Positions 9,012 to 17,887 of a stretch of 64,000 nucleotides of DNA are shown in pieces. Under the pieces are notes generated by a model. That model searched no databases. It was not told where the DNA came from and worked only from the letters and a program-made list of their open reading frames with translations. The DNA is from Haloquadratum walsbyi J07HQW2 (lineage in GTDB: Archaea; Halobacteriota; Halobacteria; Halobacteriales; Haloferacaceae), in contig NZ_KE356561.1 of the NCBI RefSeq assembly GCF_000415985.1, forward strand, positions 2,326,289-2,390,288. Direction: 5' to 3'. Both the position numbers and the translations under genes were made by a program. The stretch's first letter is position 1; each line of letters starts with the position of its first letter.

Positions 9012-9467
9012 ATGGTTAGCGTATATGACGTACCGGCGGATGCTCTCATTGAGGATGTCGCCGAGCGACTTTCCGATCGGATTGAGGAACCTGAATGGAT
9101 GGAATATGCAAAGTCTGGACAAAGCCGTGAACTACCTCCTCAACAGGATGATTTCTGGCATGTCCGTGCTGCTTCGCTTCTCCGAAAGGTTGCAAAAAAG
9201 GGTCCGATCGGTGTTGACCGCCTTGCAACTGAATATGGTGGTCGTAAACGTGGGTCGAACCGATATCGAGTTTCCGGTGGTCACTCCACAACAGGCAGTA
9301 AGAACATTATCCGAACTGCGCTCCAGCAACTCGAAGAAGAAGGACTCGTCTCAACGGCGAAAGGACAAGGTCGGCGTATTTCACCTGACGGTCAACAGTT
9401 CCTTGACAACGCTGCTTCTGAGGTACTTTCAGAACTTGATCGTCCGGATCTTGAACGCTACGCATAG
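9012..9467 (+). CDS. rps19e: 30S ribosomal protein S19e
   Basis: This 151-residue protein is the archaeal/eukaryal small-subunit protein S19e, needed for 18S/16S-type rRNA maturation and 30S structure. The winged-helix family marks are clear: the N-terminal VYDVPADALIEDVAERL helix, DDFWHVRAASLLRKV, the basic loop YGGRKRGSNRY, and a closing GRRISPDGQ with a C-terminal helix. It is upstream of a PDCD5-family gene, an order common in archaea where rps19e, the PDCD5 homologue and ribosomal genes cluster. The start at 9012 is set by the TATA spacing and by homology at MVSVYDVPA. Confidence 0.97.
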   Translation: MVSVYDVPADALIEDVAERLSDRIEEPEWMEYAKSGQSRELPPQQDDFWHVRAASLLRKVAKKGPIGVDRLATEYGGRKRGSNRYRVSGGHSTTGSKNIIRTALQQLEEEGLVSTAKGQGRRISPDGQQFLDNAASEVLSELDRPDLERYA

Positions 9468-9578
9468 AACGTTTTAGACTTCTATATTAACAAGCGATTT
9501 GTGTTGGTTATTTGCAAATACTACGAGGTAATTCACACCCCGTAATCGTTTTTAATAATCAGAGAGAACATTATATTG

Positions 9579-9941
9579 ATGAGTGAATCTCCTGACGATA
9601 TTGATGAACTTCGCCAGCAGCGAATGGAGGAACTCCGCGATCAAGCAGATGGGCAACAGGGTGGAGCAGGTAATGATTCTGCTGCCGCGCAGGAGGCTGC
9701 TCGCGAACAGGCTGAAGCGCAGCAGGAGGCTCTATTGAAACAACACTTGACTGACGGCGCTCGACAACGACTAAATGCGATTGAAATGTCGAAACCTGAC
9801 TTTGCAAAAAAAGTGAAAAAACAGCTTGTCACTCTCGCACAAAGTGGTCGGATTCAAGACCGTATTGACGAAGACCAAATGCGTGAGTTACTTCAAGAAA
9901 TGAAACCTGATTCAAAGAGTTACAATATCCGCCGTCGATAG
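9579..9941 (+). CDS. DNA-binding protein of the PDCD5 family
   Basis: This 120-residue protein has the PDCD5 (TFAR19) architecture. A charged N-terminal helix rich in Glu, Arg and Gln ([12 protein letters not shown]) and a Gln/Ala/Glu linker are followed by a three-helix core with [21 protein letters not shown] and a C-terminal SYNIRRR tail. Archaeal members bind DNA or ribosomal partners and usually sit next to rps19e, as here. ATG 9579 (MSESPDD) is the likely start; the overlapping ATG three bases earlier adds only one Met. The downstream PP-loop gene begins 7 nt after the stop, so the two are probably co-transcribed. Confidence 0.92.
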   Translation: MSESPDDIDELRQQRMEELRDQADGQQGGAGNDSAAAQEAAREQAEAQQEALLKQHLTDGARQRLNAIEMSKPDFAKKVKKQLVTLAQSGRIQDRIDEDQMRELLQEMKPDSKSYNIRRR

Positions 9942-9948
9942 CGCAGTT

Positions 9949-10554
9949 GTGAATCTCGCACTTCTTTACAGTGGCGGGAAAGATTCCTCACTCGCAGCAC
10001 TGCTTGTCAAGAAATTCTACGATGTTCGACTTATTACCGGATCTTTTGGAATAACAGACGACTGGCAGCACGCTGCTGTAGCGGCTGAACGGCTGGGATA
10101 TCCATTTGAGACAATTGAGCTTGATAGAGATGTCGCCGAAACAGCTGTGACGACAATGCTTGAAGACGGATATCCCCGAAATGGGATTCAAACGGTTCAT
10201 GAACACGCACTTGAGGTAGCTGCACAGCTGGATGTCGCTGCTGTTGCAGATGGAACACGTCGCGATGACCGTGTACCCACCATTTCACGGGCAAAAGCGC
10301 AGAGTCTCGAAGATCGAAATAATGTTGACTATCTGTCACCGCTCAGCGGCTTTGGTCATCATGCTGTTGATCAATTGACTGCAGAGCGCCTGAGCGTAAA
10401 CACAGGGCCCTCGGATGAGATTTCAAAAAGTGATTATGAGACGGAACTCCGCGCGCTGATTGCTAATCGTGCCGGTTCTGATGCCGTCACGTCTGTCTTT
10501 CCAGCGCATACACAATCATATGTCAATCATTTGCGCTCGAGTGATGACGAATAA
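9949..10554 (+). CDS. PP-loop N-type ATP pyrophosphatase family protein
   Basis: This 201-residue protein begins at a GTG and opens with the PP-loop motif SGGKDSSLAALL, which binds the ATP pyrophosphate in enzymes that adenylate a substrate (asparagine synthetase, tRNA thiolases, diphthamide ligase). A second conserved part is the VADGTRRDDR loop in the middle. The chain is short, so no THUMP, glutaminase or zinc domain is present. It could modify tRNA or another small substrate, but the sequence does not say which. It lies 7 nt after the PDCD5-family gene and about 170 bp upstream of hisS, a translation-linked neighbourhood. Confidence 0.82.
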   Translation: MNLALLYSGGKDSSLAALLVKKFYDVRLITGSFGITDDWQHAAVAAERLGYPFETIELDRDVAETAVTTMLEDGYPRNGIQTVHEHALEVAAQLDVAAVADGTRRDDRVPTISRAKAQSLEDRNNVDYLSPLSGFGHHAVDQLTAERLSVNTGPSDEISKSDYETELRALIANRAGSDAVTSVFPAHTQSYVNHLRSSDDE

Positions 10555-10720
10555 GACCAGTTTTTGATTTGCGATTTATAATTCAGGTCCCGATAGCTCA
10601 CATAATGACCATGGTCTTAATTACTATCTCAACCAAGGATTCTGATACTCTAGCCATTGGGACGATCACTTTCAGATGCGGTTCAACAGCTTCAAGCGCA
10701 ACACTGTCAAAACGCGGCGT

Positions 10721-12025
10721 ATGTATGACGGACTCAAGGGGTTTCGTGACTTCTACCCCCGCGAGATGACTGCCCGACGGCAGGTTATTGACACACTCGA
10801 GAAAACTGCTGCTCAGTATGGATTCCGTGAAGTTGGGACACCAACACTTGAGCAGACACAGATGTATATCGATAAAAGCGGTGAAGGGATTGAAAAAGAG
10901 TTGTACGCATTTACCGATGATGGCGGACGTGATGTGACATTAACACCTGAATTGACACCGACGGTTGCACGGATGGTCGTCGGTCAACAGCAAGCACTTT
11001 CAAAGCCAATCAAATGGGTCTCGACCCGACCATTCTGGCGATATGAGCAAGTTCAGCAAGGACGATTCCGTGAATTCTATCAGACAAATGTTGATATCTT
11101 TGGTACAGCTGATCCAATAGCCGATGCTGAGATTCTTGGGTTCGCCGCTGATGCACTGATTGATCTTGGGTTGACCGCGACTGATTTTGAATTTCGAGTT
11201 TCACACCGTGACATCCTAAGTGGACTCTTAGCATCTATCACCGATGATGATACTAATATCGATACTCGCGCTGCTATCCGTGCGGTTGACAAACGTGAAA
11301 AACTCGAACAAGCGGAGTATCACGGATTACTCACTGATGCTGGATTAAATTATAATCAAGCACAATCATTTGATGATCTCCTGACGACGGCTGATTTAGA
11401 CGAAATTGCATCTGTTGGCGACGATACGGTCTCGGCTGCGGTTCAAAATCTACGCTCAGTCCTCGCTGCCGGTGATGACCTTGGTGTTGGTGAGTTCTGT
11501 GATATCTCATTAACAACCGCTCGCGGACTTGATTATTACACTGGCGTTGTGTTTGAGTGCTTTGATGCGACTGGTGAGGTATCTCGATCTGTTTTTGGCG
11601 GAGGGCGATATGACGATCTAATCGAGAGTTTCGGTGGGCAATCAACACCTGCTGTCGGAGTTGCGCCTGGTCTTGCACCATTATCACTACTATGCCAGCG
11701 TGCTGGTGTCTGGCCGGCTGAAGAACTCACTACAGACTACTATATCCTCACTGTTGGTGATACCCGCTCGGTCGCCACCCGAATCGCTCGTGAGTTACGT
11801 GTTGGTCAAAATACCGTCGAAATTGATATTGCTGATCGAAGCTTTGGTGCTCAGATGGGCTATGCGGACAGTATCAATGCTGAAACGGTCGTTATTGTCG
11901 GCGAGCGAGACCTCGAGAATGATAAGATCACAATTAAAGATATGCAATCTGGTGATCAGACAACGGTCGCCGTAGAAAGATTCCCCGGTGATCTTGATGC
12001 ACCGACATACGAAGACGTAGCCTAA
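10721..12025 (+). CDS. hisS: Histidyl-tRNA synthetase
   Basis: This class II aminoacyl-tRNA synthetase charges tRNA-His. From the preferred start (ATG 10721, MYDGLKGFRDFYP) it is 434 residues. Class II motif 1 lies near REVGTPTLEQTQMY. Motif 2 is STRPFWRYEQVQQGRFREF, and the HisRS-specific segments TARGLDYYTG and FGGGRYDDLIESFGG are intact. The C-terminal anticodon-binding domain ends in GDLDAPTYEDVA. Upstream in-frame codons give a basic, unrelated stretch, so the longer start is unlikely. It is followed after 70 bp by truA on the same strand. Confidence 0.96.
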   Translation: MYDGLKGFRDFYPREMTARRQVIDTLEKTAAQYGFREVGTPTLEQTQMYIDKSGEGIEKELYAFTDDGGRDVTLTPELTPTVARMVVGQQQALSKPIKWVSTRPFWRYEQVQQGRFREFYQTNVDIFGTADPIADAEILGFAADALIDLGLTATDFEFRVSHRDILSGLLASITDDDTNIDTRAAIRAVDKREKLEQAEYHGLLTDAGLNYNQAQSFDDLLTTADLDEIASVGDDTVSAAVQNLRSVLAAGDDLGVGEFCDISLTTARGLDYYTGVVFECFDATGEVSRSVFGGGRYDDLIESFGGQSTPAVGVAPGLAPLSLLCQRAGVWPAEELTTDYYILTVGDTRSVATRIARELRVGQNTVEIDIADRSFGAQMGYADSINAETVVIVGERDLENDKITIKDMQSGDQTTVAVERFPGDLDAPTYEDVA

Positions 12026-12095
12026 TAAATAATCCATCGAGATTATAATATGATGACTCCCAGATACCAGCCGTCCATACTACTGTACTCCTGAG

Positions 12096-12950
12096 ATGTC
12101 AGCCCAGATGCGTGCATTCCGAGTTGCATATGATGGACGCCCGTTCTCTGGATTTCAGCGACAACCATCGGTTCCAACCGTTGAAGACGCACTATTTGAT
12201 GCACTTGAATCACTTGATGTATTCACTCGTAAAACTGATTCAAAACCATCAAGATATGCAGCAGCCGGCAGGACAGACGCCGGCGTATCAGCAGTTAAAC
12301 AAACAGTTGGGTTCAAATGTCCATCATGGTGTACACCTCGGGCGATAAATAGTGAACTTCCTGAAACTATCCGGGCATGGGCAAGTGCTGATGTTCAATC
12401 GGGGTTTCACGCCACTCATCATGCCATCCAACGGACATACACATATCACCTGTATGGACCAGAGCTTGACAGTAATCGACTTAACACTGCTACAAGGATA
12501 CTTTCCGGCAAACATGATTTTCATAATTTTACCCCTGATGATACCGGCACGACCCGTGAACTGTCGATTTCACTTGAGTTTGATGATCCCTTTGTTACTG
12601 CAAGGATAACTGCCGGTGGATTCCCCCGATCACTCGTCCGTCGTATTGCATCCGCGCTTCGTAGTGTTGGCTCAGCGTCGATGACAATTGAAACACTCAC
12701 AGAACTATTAGACACAGTGCCACAGACCGGTCCGGACGGTATTCCAACAGCACCTCCGGAGCCACTTGTTCTGACAATGGTTAGTTATCCAAATATTACG
12801 TTCCAGACAGATGATCGTGCAGTTGACGATCTCAGGTCTGTATTCACTCATCATTATCAACGTCATCTTACCCAGGCACGTATTGCTAAACACGTCGCAT
12901 CAGCGACAGTAACAGATACCGACGTTAGCACTGATTCACAGACTGAGTGA
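12096..12950 (+). CDS. truA: tRNA pseudouridine synthase A
   Basis: TruA isomerises uridines to pseudouridine in the anticodon arm (positions 38-40) of tRNA. The protein is 284 residues. The catalytic motif GRTDAGV has its nucleophilic Asp at residue 61. Other family marks are AYDGRPFSGFQRQP at the N-terminus, RTYTYHLYG, and RSLVRRIASAL in the second half. The C-terminus carries a short Thr/Asp tail typical of haloarchaea. It follows hisS by 70 bp, so both may be read together. Confidence 0.94.
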   Translation: MSAQMRAFRVAYDGRPFSGFQRQPSVPTVEDALFDALESLDVFTRKTDSKPSRYAAAGRTDAGVSAVKQTVGFKCPSWCTPRAINSELPETIRAWASADVQSGFHATHHAIQRTYTYHLYGPELDSNRLNTATRILSGKHDFHNFTPDDTGTTRELSISLEFDDPFVTARITAGGFPRSLVRRIASALRSVGSASMTIETLTELLDTVPQTGPDGIPTAPPEPLVLTMVSYPNITFQTDDRAVDDLRSVFTHHYQRHLTQARIAKHVASATVTDTDVSTDSQTE

Positions 12951-13049
12951 AAAACGATCCTCTGCGTGAAAATATACAGATCACACAATGTTATGACCCG
13001 ACATATCTGTCCCTAGACATTATTATGATTGGGCAGAGATTCGAAATTG

Positions 13050-13211
13050 ATGTCGCAGTATGAGAACTGTGATCCATTCGTTATCATGGAATATGTGCGT
13101 ATGTTTTCCCCTGAGAAAATAAATCGACCCCGCGCATGCCCAAACTGTAAGGATAAAACACGAGACGGTGCTAGTGTTTGTGAGGCACGCGATACAAGAC
13201 AGTTATACTAG
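13050..13211 (+). CDS. Possible small Cys-containing protein, unassigned
   Basis: An open frame from ATG 13050 gives 53 residues with a CPNC knuckle (ACPNCKDK) and one more Cys nearby (SVCEAR). A longer form starts at TTG 13029. Small CxxC proteins are common in haloarchaea, but this one lacks the usual second CxxC, the C-terminus is not acidic, and there is no clear promoter. It may be a decayed zinc-finger gene or a chance frame in the 590-bp spacer between truA and pepF. The rest of the spacer (13212-13540) is AT-rich, with a TATA-like TTTATT at 13518-13523 serving pepF. Confidence 0.25.
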   Translation: MSQYENCDPFVIMEYVRMFSPEKINRPRACPNCKDKTRDGASVCEARDTRQLY

Positions 13212-13540
13212 TCATGTGAGTAACTGAATACCAATAAAACCGATTCAGATTAATTTCGAGACGAGTGCGTGATGATTAGACCCCGCGGTGGATACAGATC
13301 TGATGACAGCTAAGAGCTCATAAAGCGCTCAACGAGATATCGATTGAAGTCGCTCCAAATAACTCTCTCAATATCTCTGATAGCATTATTTCTGACCGAG
13401 GATAACACAGACAATCGACTCAAAATTGATTACATATATTCAAAAAGACTACTAAAGGATCAAATATAGATTATTCGCTTTCAACGATTACTTGCTCAAC
13501 GAGTGACAAGGTTCACTTTTATTGCCGATTAAATGCGGGT

Positions 13541-15340
13541 ATGAGTTCGGTTCCCGAACGAAGTGAGATTGAGACCGAGTACACCTGGGATCTTTCAGGT
13601 ATCTATGAGGACGATGCAGAGTGGGAATCAGCCTATGAGTCTATTCAAGATCAGCTGGCAGATCTCAAAGATTATGAGGGGCGCGTAACTGAGTCACCTG
13701 AGACACTCCTACAACTACTTGAGCGTCGTGAAGAAATATTCCGAACACTTTCGATAGTCGGTACGTACGCGAGTCTTCGTAGTGCTGAGGACACGCGTGA
13801 TCAAGAGTCTCAAGCTCGACAGTCGAAAGCCGAGTCGCTATCATCTCGTGCACGCTCAGCGATCAGTTTCATTGAACCTGAATTACAGGAGCTTGATACT
13901 GAAGAACTCACATCATTCTATGAACGCGAGCCTGCACTCAAAGAGTATGAGCACTTTTTCGATGATGTCCTTCGGACAAAGCCACATACACGATCGCCTG
14001 AGGTTGAATCCGTACTTGCAGACCTCGGTGAGGTGGCAAGTTCGCCGTCTGATATCTACGGAATGTTATCAAATGCAGATATGACATTCCCAACTGTTGA
14101 TCACCCAGACCCAAGTGAGGGCTCAGTTGAGATTACTCTTGGAAACTTCACCAAGCTGCAGAAACACCCAGATCGTGAATTTCGACAGACTGTCTATGAG
14201 CAGTTTTATGATGAATGGGAAGATGTTCGTAATACAGTCGGAACTGCGCTACAGAACAGCATTAAAAAAGATGTCAAGTATGCTCGTGCTCGGCGGTATG
14301 AGTCTGCCCGCGCTGCTTCACTCAACGGTCCAAATGTTCCTGTAACGGTATATGACACTCTTTCAGAGACCGTTCGAGATAATCTTGAGCATCTTCACCG
14401 CCATGCTCAATTAAAACAAAAAGCACTTGATCTTGATGAGCTCCGCCCGTGGGATCTCTATATTTCACTTACCGGCGATGAGAGTCCTGAGATCCCATAT
14501 GACCGTGCGAAGACATACATCACTGATGCTGTTGCGCCACTTGGGTCGGAATATCAACAACGCGTCGCTGATGGACTTGACTCCCGGTGGGTCGATGTGT
14601 ATGAAAACCGTGGAAAGCGATCTGGTGCGTTCTCGTCTGGGGCTTATGATACGCAACCGTTCATATTGATGAATTATCAAGATGATATTTCATCAATGTT
14701 CACTCTCGCACACGAACTCGGTCATTCAATGCACTCTCAGCTCGCAAAGAATGCCCAACCATGGCAGTATGCTGATTATACGATATTCGTAGCTGAGGTC
14801 GCTTCGACAGTCAATGAAACGTTGTTAACCAATCATTTGCTTGAAACAGTTGAAGATGACACGCTTCGTCTGCACGTTCTTGATGAATATCTGGAGCGTG
14901 TTCGGTCAACACTTTACAGACAGACGATGTTTGCCGAATTTGAATCAACGATCCATGAGGTCATTGAGGATGGTGGCGCACTCACACCTGATCGCTTTGA
15001 TGAAATATATCGTGATCTGAAAGAGACGTACTATGAACCAGCCGTGCTCGATGATCGAATCGCACGTGAGTGGATGCGTATTCCACACTTCTATTATTCA
15101 TTTTATGTTTATCAGTATGCAACCGGTATCTCAGCCGCTATTGCGATTGTTGATCAAATCAATATTAACGGAGAGGGTGCAGCCGCGGACTATCGTGATG
15201 CACTTTCACTCGGAGGCTCAGCGTATCCGATCGATATTCTCCAAACAGCTGGTGTCGATATGACTGATGCAGCTCCAATTGAATCCGCGCTTGCAGGATA
15301 TTCCGATTATCTTGATGAAATGGAGACACTTATCGAATAA
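13541..15340 (+). CDS. pepF: Oligoendopeptidase F (M3 metallopeptidase)
   Basis: This 599-residue cytoplasmic zinc peptidase cleaves short peptides. The M3 zinc motif HELGHSMH starts at His 391, with the third ligand expected in the downstream FVAEVASTVNE helix. The C-terminal signature IPHFYYSFYVYQYATG is diagnostic of the PepF/M3B branch. The N-terminal 200 residues are the helical lid domain, rich in Glu and Asp. Length is normal. The start gives the MSSVPERSEIE beginning usual in haloarchaea, 18-23 nt after a TTTATT box. It is monocistronic. A gamma-glutamyltransferase and a peptide-type binding protein are found much further right. Confidence 0.95.
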   Translation: MSSVPERSEIETEYTWDLSGIYEDDAEWESAYESIQDQLADLKDYEGRVTESPETLLQLLERREEIFRTLSIVGTYASLRSAEDTRDQESQARQSKAESLSSRARSAISFIEPELQELDTEELTSFYEREPALKEYEHFFDDVLRTKPHTRSPEVESVLADLGEVASSPSDIYGMLSNADMTFPTVDHPDPSEGSVEITLGNFTKLQKHPDREFRQTVYEQFYDEWEDVRNTVGTALQNSIKKDVKYARARRYESARAASLNGPNVPVTVYDTLSETVRDNLEHLHRHAQLKQKALDLDELRPWDLYISLTGDESPEIPYDRAKTYITDAVAPLGSEYQQRVADGLDSRWVDVYENRGKRSGAFSSGAYDTQPFILMNYQDDISSMFTLAHELGHSMHSQLAKNAQPWQYADYTIFVAEVASTVNETLLTNHLLETVEDDTLRLHVLDEYLERVRSTLYRQTMFAEFESTIHEVIEDGGALTPDRFDEIYRDLKETYYEPAVLDDRIAREWMRIPHFYYSFYVYQYATGISAAIAIVDQININGEGAAADYRDALSLGGSAYPIDILQTAGVDMTDAAPIESALAGYSDYLDEMETLIE

Positions 15341-15704
15341 ATTCTGAAATATATCATTCATGATCGATTTATCTGCATCAAATACTAATAAATAACAGCC
15401 ATAATTGGAAACATGATCACTCGCTTGCGCCCGAAATATTGGATCCTAAACAGCGAATCGTACCGATATTGGGCGAATATAATTCAGATCTCTCTGTAAT
15501 CTATATAATTTCGAAGCGAATTATCCGTAGTCTATAGGCTTGAACCCCAAGGGTGAACACATCAAGAAGAGACACAACGTACACTTTATTGTAATCAATA
15601 TTAATAAAACGCAGTTGAAAGTATGCTTCGGATACAGGACTAAGATCGGCTATCAAACCTGATGTGACGTATTGGAGTGGGTACTCACAACGACTATTGT
15701 ATTC
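15341..15704. other. Intergenic spacer between convergent genes
   Basis: This AT-rich stretch lies between pepF (+) and the HTH gene ending at 15705 (-). The longest frames are under about 30 codons apart from shadows of the neighbour. No hairpin, repeat or RNA gene is evident. Confidence 0.5.
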
Positions 15705-16652
15705 TCATTTAGTCTCAAAGGCGTCTTCAAGTGCATCACTGACGATTCGACCTGGTGGACAGTTCTCGACAGACGCTCGCCGTCGCAACTCGCGATACAG
15801 TGGAATCGGCAGAGAAAGTTCGATTGATCCAATAGCGGTTCCTTGTTCAGCAAGTACCTCAGCTACGCCTGTATCATCATCGACTTTACTTGCAATTCGT
15901 CGCACTTCACGAACCGTAAGGTCAGCATCAACAACAGCCCATGCGAGATCAAGTCGGTCAAGCCCTGATACACGTGCAATATGTTTGGCGGCTGTTGGAG
16001 CAATATCTCCCCGGGCAACATGACGTCTGATTGACTGTGGGAGGTCATGCACTCGTGCCCACTTTCGCACAAAAGAAATCGAAACATCACCACCTGCGCG
16101 CTCTACGGCTTGTTTATACGACCCAACGCCTCTAACGAGCGCAGCACACGCAGCGGCTCCCCGAAGAATGAATACGTTATCATCAGCGCCAACGGTGTTC
16201 TCAGAAAATGCCCGAACGGTTCGGGCAGCCAATTCAATACTTTCTGGATCGGCCGGGTCGAACTCAACCGCCTCGCGTGCTCGCTGTCCCGTGACAGCTG
16301 GGTCAGATCGAACAACCGGTTCGCCGACAGGCTCCTCACGGTCTGCTGGAGGACGAATCGATGGGTCCCCACCATCGCTTCGGAGTTGATCAAAATCTAA
16401 CGTAGAGTCATGGGTATTATCTCCGTCATTCTCATCTCTGTTTCTGTGCTCTGAACTGGGAATACTGTCATCAACTGATAAATCAATGTGTTGAGATTCC
16501 GTCTTGCTCAACCCAGACTCTATATTAGTGGTATCATCAGAATTAATCTCAAACGTAGTGCTCGTGACTGAATCCAATGTTAAATACTGTCTCGATACTG
16601 GATCCAACTGGTTGTTGTGTTTATCACCAGAGCTGTGATTATCCCCACTCAT
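15705..16652 (-). CDS. Haloarchaeal conserved HTH-containing protein (DUF7119-like)
   Basis: From ATG 16652 the protein has 315 residues. The first 100 are low-complexity, acidic and Asn/Ser/Asp-rich. The conserved body starts at IRPPADREEPVGEP and is arranged as helices: RAREAVEFDPADPESIELAARTV, then GADDNVFILRGAAACAALV, then a helix-turn-helix region (ISFVRKWARVHDLP, GDIAPTAAKHIARVSG) of the kind seen in ParB-like proteins. It ends with a ribbon-helix-helix-like segment (IELSLPIPLYRELRRRA). The match to the DUF7119 family is from memory. A longer start at 16748 would overlap the upstream gene by 46 bp. DNA binding is inferred; targets are unknown. Confidence 0.75.
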   Translation of the reverse strand: MSGDNHSSGDKHNNQLDPVSRQYLTLDSVTSTTFEINSDDTTNIESGLSKTESQHIDLSVDDSIPSSEHRNRDENDGDNTHDSTLDFDQLRSDGGDPSIRPPADREEPVGEPVVRSDPAVTGQRAREAVEFDPADPESIELAARTVRAFSENTVGADDNVFILRGAAACAALVRGVGSYKQAVERAGGDVSISFVRKWARVHDLPQSIRRHVARGDIAPTAAKHIARVSGLDRLDLAWAVVDADLTVREVRRIASKVDDDTGVAEVLAEQGTAIGSIELSLPIPLYRELRRRASVENCPPGRIVSDALEDAFETK

Positions 16653-16702
16653 CTTGTGCGTTGATAACTTATCACCGGCTAAAAGCCCCACCCCGTCTTT
16701 GT

Positions 16703-17035
16703 TTATGAATCTCGACCTTCTGAAAGGTGTTCCCAGATTTCTGTACATCCAGCACCATCAGCAAGATCATCTAGATGATCGCTCTCGTCATTTGGTTTGG
16801 ATGCGGATGTAGACTCCGACGATGTTTCAGATGTTCCTGTTTCTGTCTTGGTTGATATTTCTGCTATCGATTCTTCAGCCTCGGCATCCTGCTTGTTGTC
16901 ATTATCGCCTCCCTGTGGCTCAACAGTGTCGGCTTGACGATCAGTGTTACTGCTTCTGCCCGTCAGTGTAGCAAAAAGGCGGAACAACTTGCTATCATGT
17001 AAAAATCTATCACTATTGCTGCTTACGCCCGTCAT
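16703..17035 (-). CDS. Uncharacterised acidic protein with conserved C-terminal motif
   Basis: This 110-residue protein is not assigned to a function. It has a basic N-terminal segment (residues 1-33, FRLFATLTGR) and a long Ser/Thr/Glu/Asp linker. The short C-terminal block GAGCTEIWEHLSE looks like a true conserved motif, because it breaks the low complexity with Cys, Trp and His. Its start overlaps the stop of the next upstream gene by ATGA (17032-17035). It ends about 50 bp before, or overlaps, the start of the HTH protein. The three genes therefore form one minus-strand unit and may act together. Confidence 0.6.
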   Translation of the reverse strand: MTGVSSNSDRFLHDSKLFRLFATLTGRSSNTDRQADTVEPQGGDNDNKQDAEAEESIAEISTKTETGTSETSSESTSASKPNDESDHLDDLADGAGCTEIWEHLSEGRDS

Positions 17036-17271
17036 TGCAGTGACCCCTGTGTTTCAGTAGTATATAGCTCGGGGGCAACATCTGCGGACGCATGCTGGCG
17101 GGTGGTCGCTGTAAGATTGCTTTCTGACTCGGAACTAGCTGTATGCTTAGTTGTGTTTATATCCGTTTTTTCCTTATTTGCTTCTCGCATACCAGAGTCG
17201 ACAATCGCCGCTTGCTTGATCGCTATCGCAGCGACCGGCTTGATCGTCGGCTGTGGATTCAAATCAGTCAT
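17032..17271 (-). CDS. Uncharacterised small protein, first gene of the trio
   Basis: From ATG 17271 the product is 79 residues (83 from 17283). The N-terminal 28 residues, with KPVAAIAIKQAAIVDSG, are mildly hydrophobic, too short and interrupted to be a clear membrane anchor. The rest is Thr/Ser/Glu-rich. I do not recognise it. The TGA at the end overlaps the ATG of the next gene (17032-17035), which is the best evidence that it is translated. The nearest upstream gene is divergent (17484). It could also be a degraded or fast-evolving lineage-specific gene. Confidence 0.45.
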   Translation of the reverse strand: MTDLNPQPTIKPVAAIAIKQAAIVDSGMREANKEKTDINTTKHTASSESESNLTATTRQHASADVAPELYTTETQGSLQ

Positions 17272-17483
17272 CAATTCATACAACTTCTGTACTCCTGTAT
17301 AAGAGCCGCTGCACGAGTGATTTCAACCCCTACTCCCGAATACCAGAATTTTCTGCCGGTATTAGTAACGCGCGTCATATCCTGTACACGGCTCCCGTAT
17401 TGCGATTATAGCTGGTCATGTGTGTCATTGACATCGTCGCCGTTTGCATACTCCGTCACACACTGTGGTCTCCGGTCTAAGTT

Positions 17484-17822
17484 ATGAGTGTGACTGTCCG
17501 ACTTCGAGTGCTTGATGATGGTGCGTGGATTTCGGTCAATGATCAGAGGAAAGTCAGTGTGAGTGAACTCTGGCGGGTTTCAGCTGCTGATTTTTGTTCA
17601 TGTGAACTTGTCGATTTTGTTGTTGAGAATTTCCAAGCGGTCAGCGTGAATGGTAGAACAATTGAAGTTATTGTTTATGGTCAATGTATCGCCTGTGGTG
17701 CGACTGGCGAGACTGAGTGGCTCCCAGTTGGTCGGATTATAGATGGTGAATTCACCGTATTCGACCAATCAGCTGTTCGTCACACGTATGAATCAGGAAA
17801 TCCGGAAATAAATTCCGGTTAG
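17484..17822 (+). CDS. Uncharacterised haloarchaeal protein with CxxC knuckle
   Basis: This 112-residue protein has predicted mixed alpha/beta structure (SVTVRLRVLDDGAWISVND, a second beta pattern at IEVIVYGQC). A CIACGATGE motif near residue 72 and a lone CSC earlier could make a small metal site. A conserved-looking ending EWLPVGRIIDGEFTVFD supports a real gene. It is 66 bp upstream of the nitrite/sulfite reductase start, on the same strand, so co-transcription is possible. No functional family is recognised. Confidence 0.6.
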   Translation: MSVTVRLRVLDDGAWISVNDQRKVSVSELWRVSAADFCSCELVDFVVENFQAVSVNGRTIEVIVYGQCIACGATGETEWLPVGRIIDGEFTVFDQSAVRHTYESGNPEINSG

Positions 17823-17887
17823 CGGGAGCAGCGGGGAATGGTGACGAAACACCACCTATGTTATTGTTGCCCGTTATTGTTTATAGC

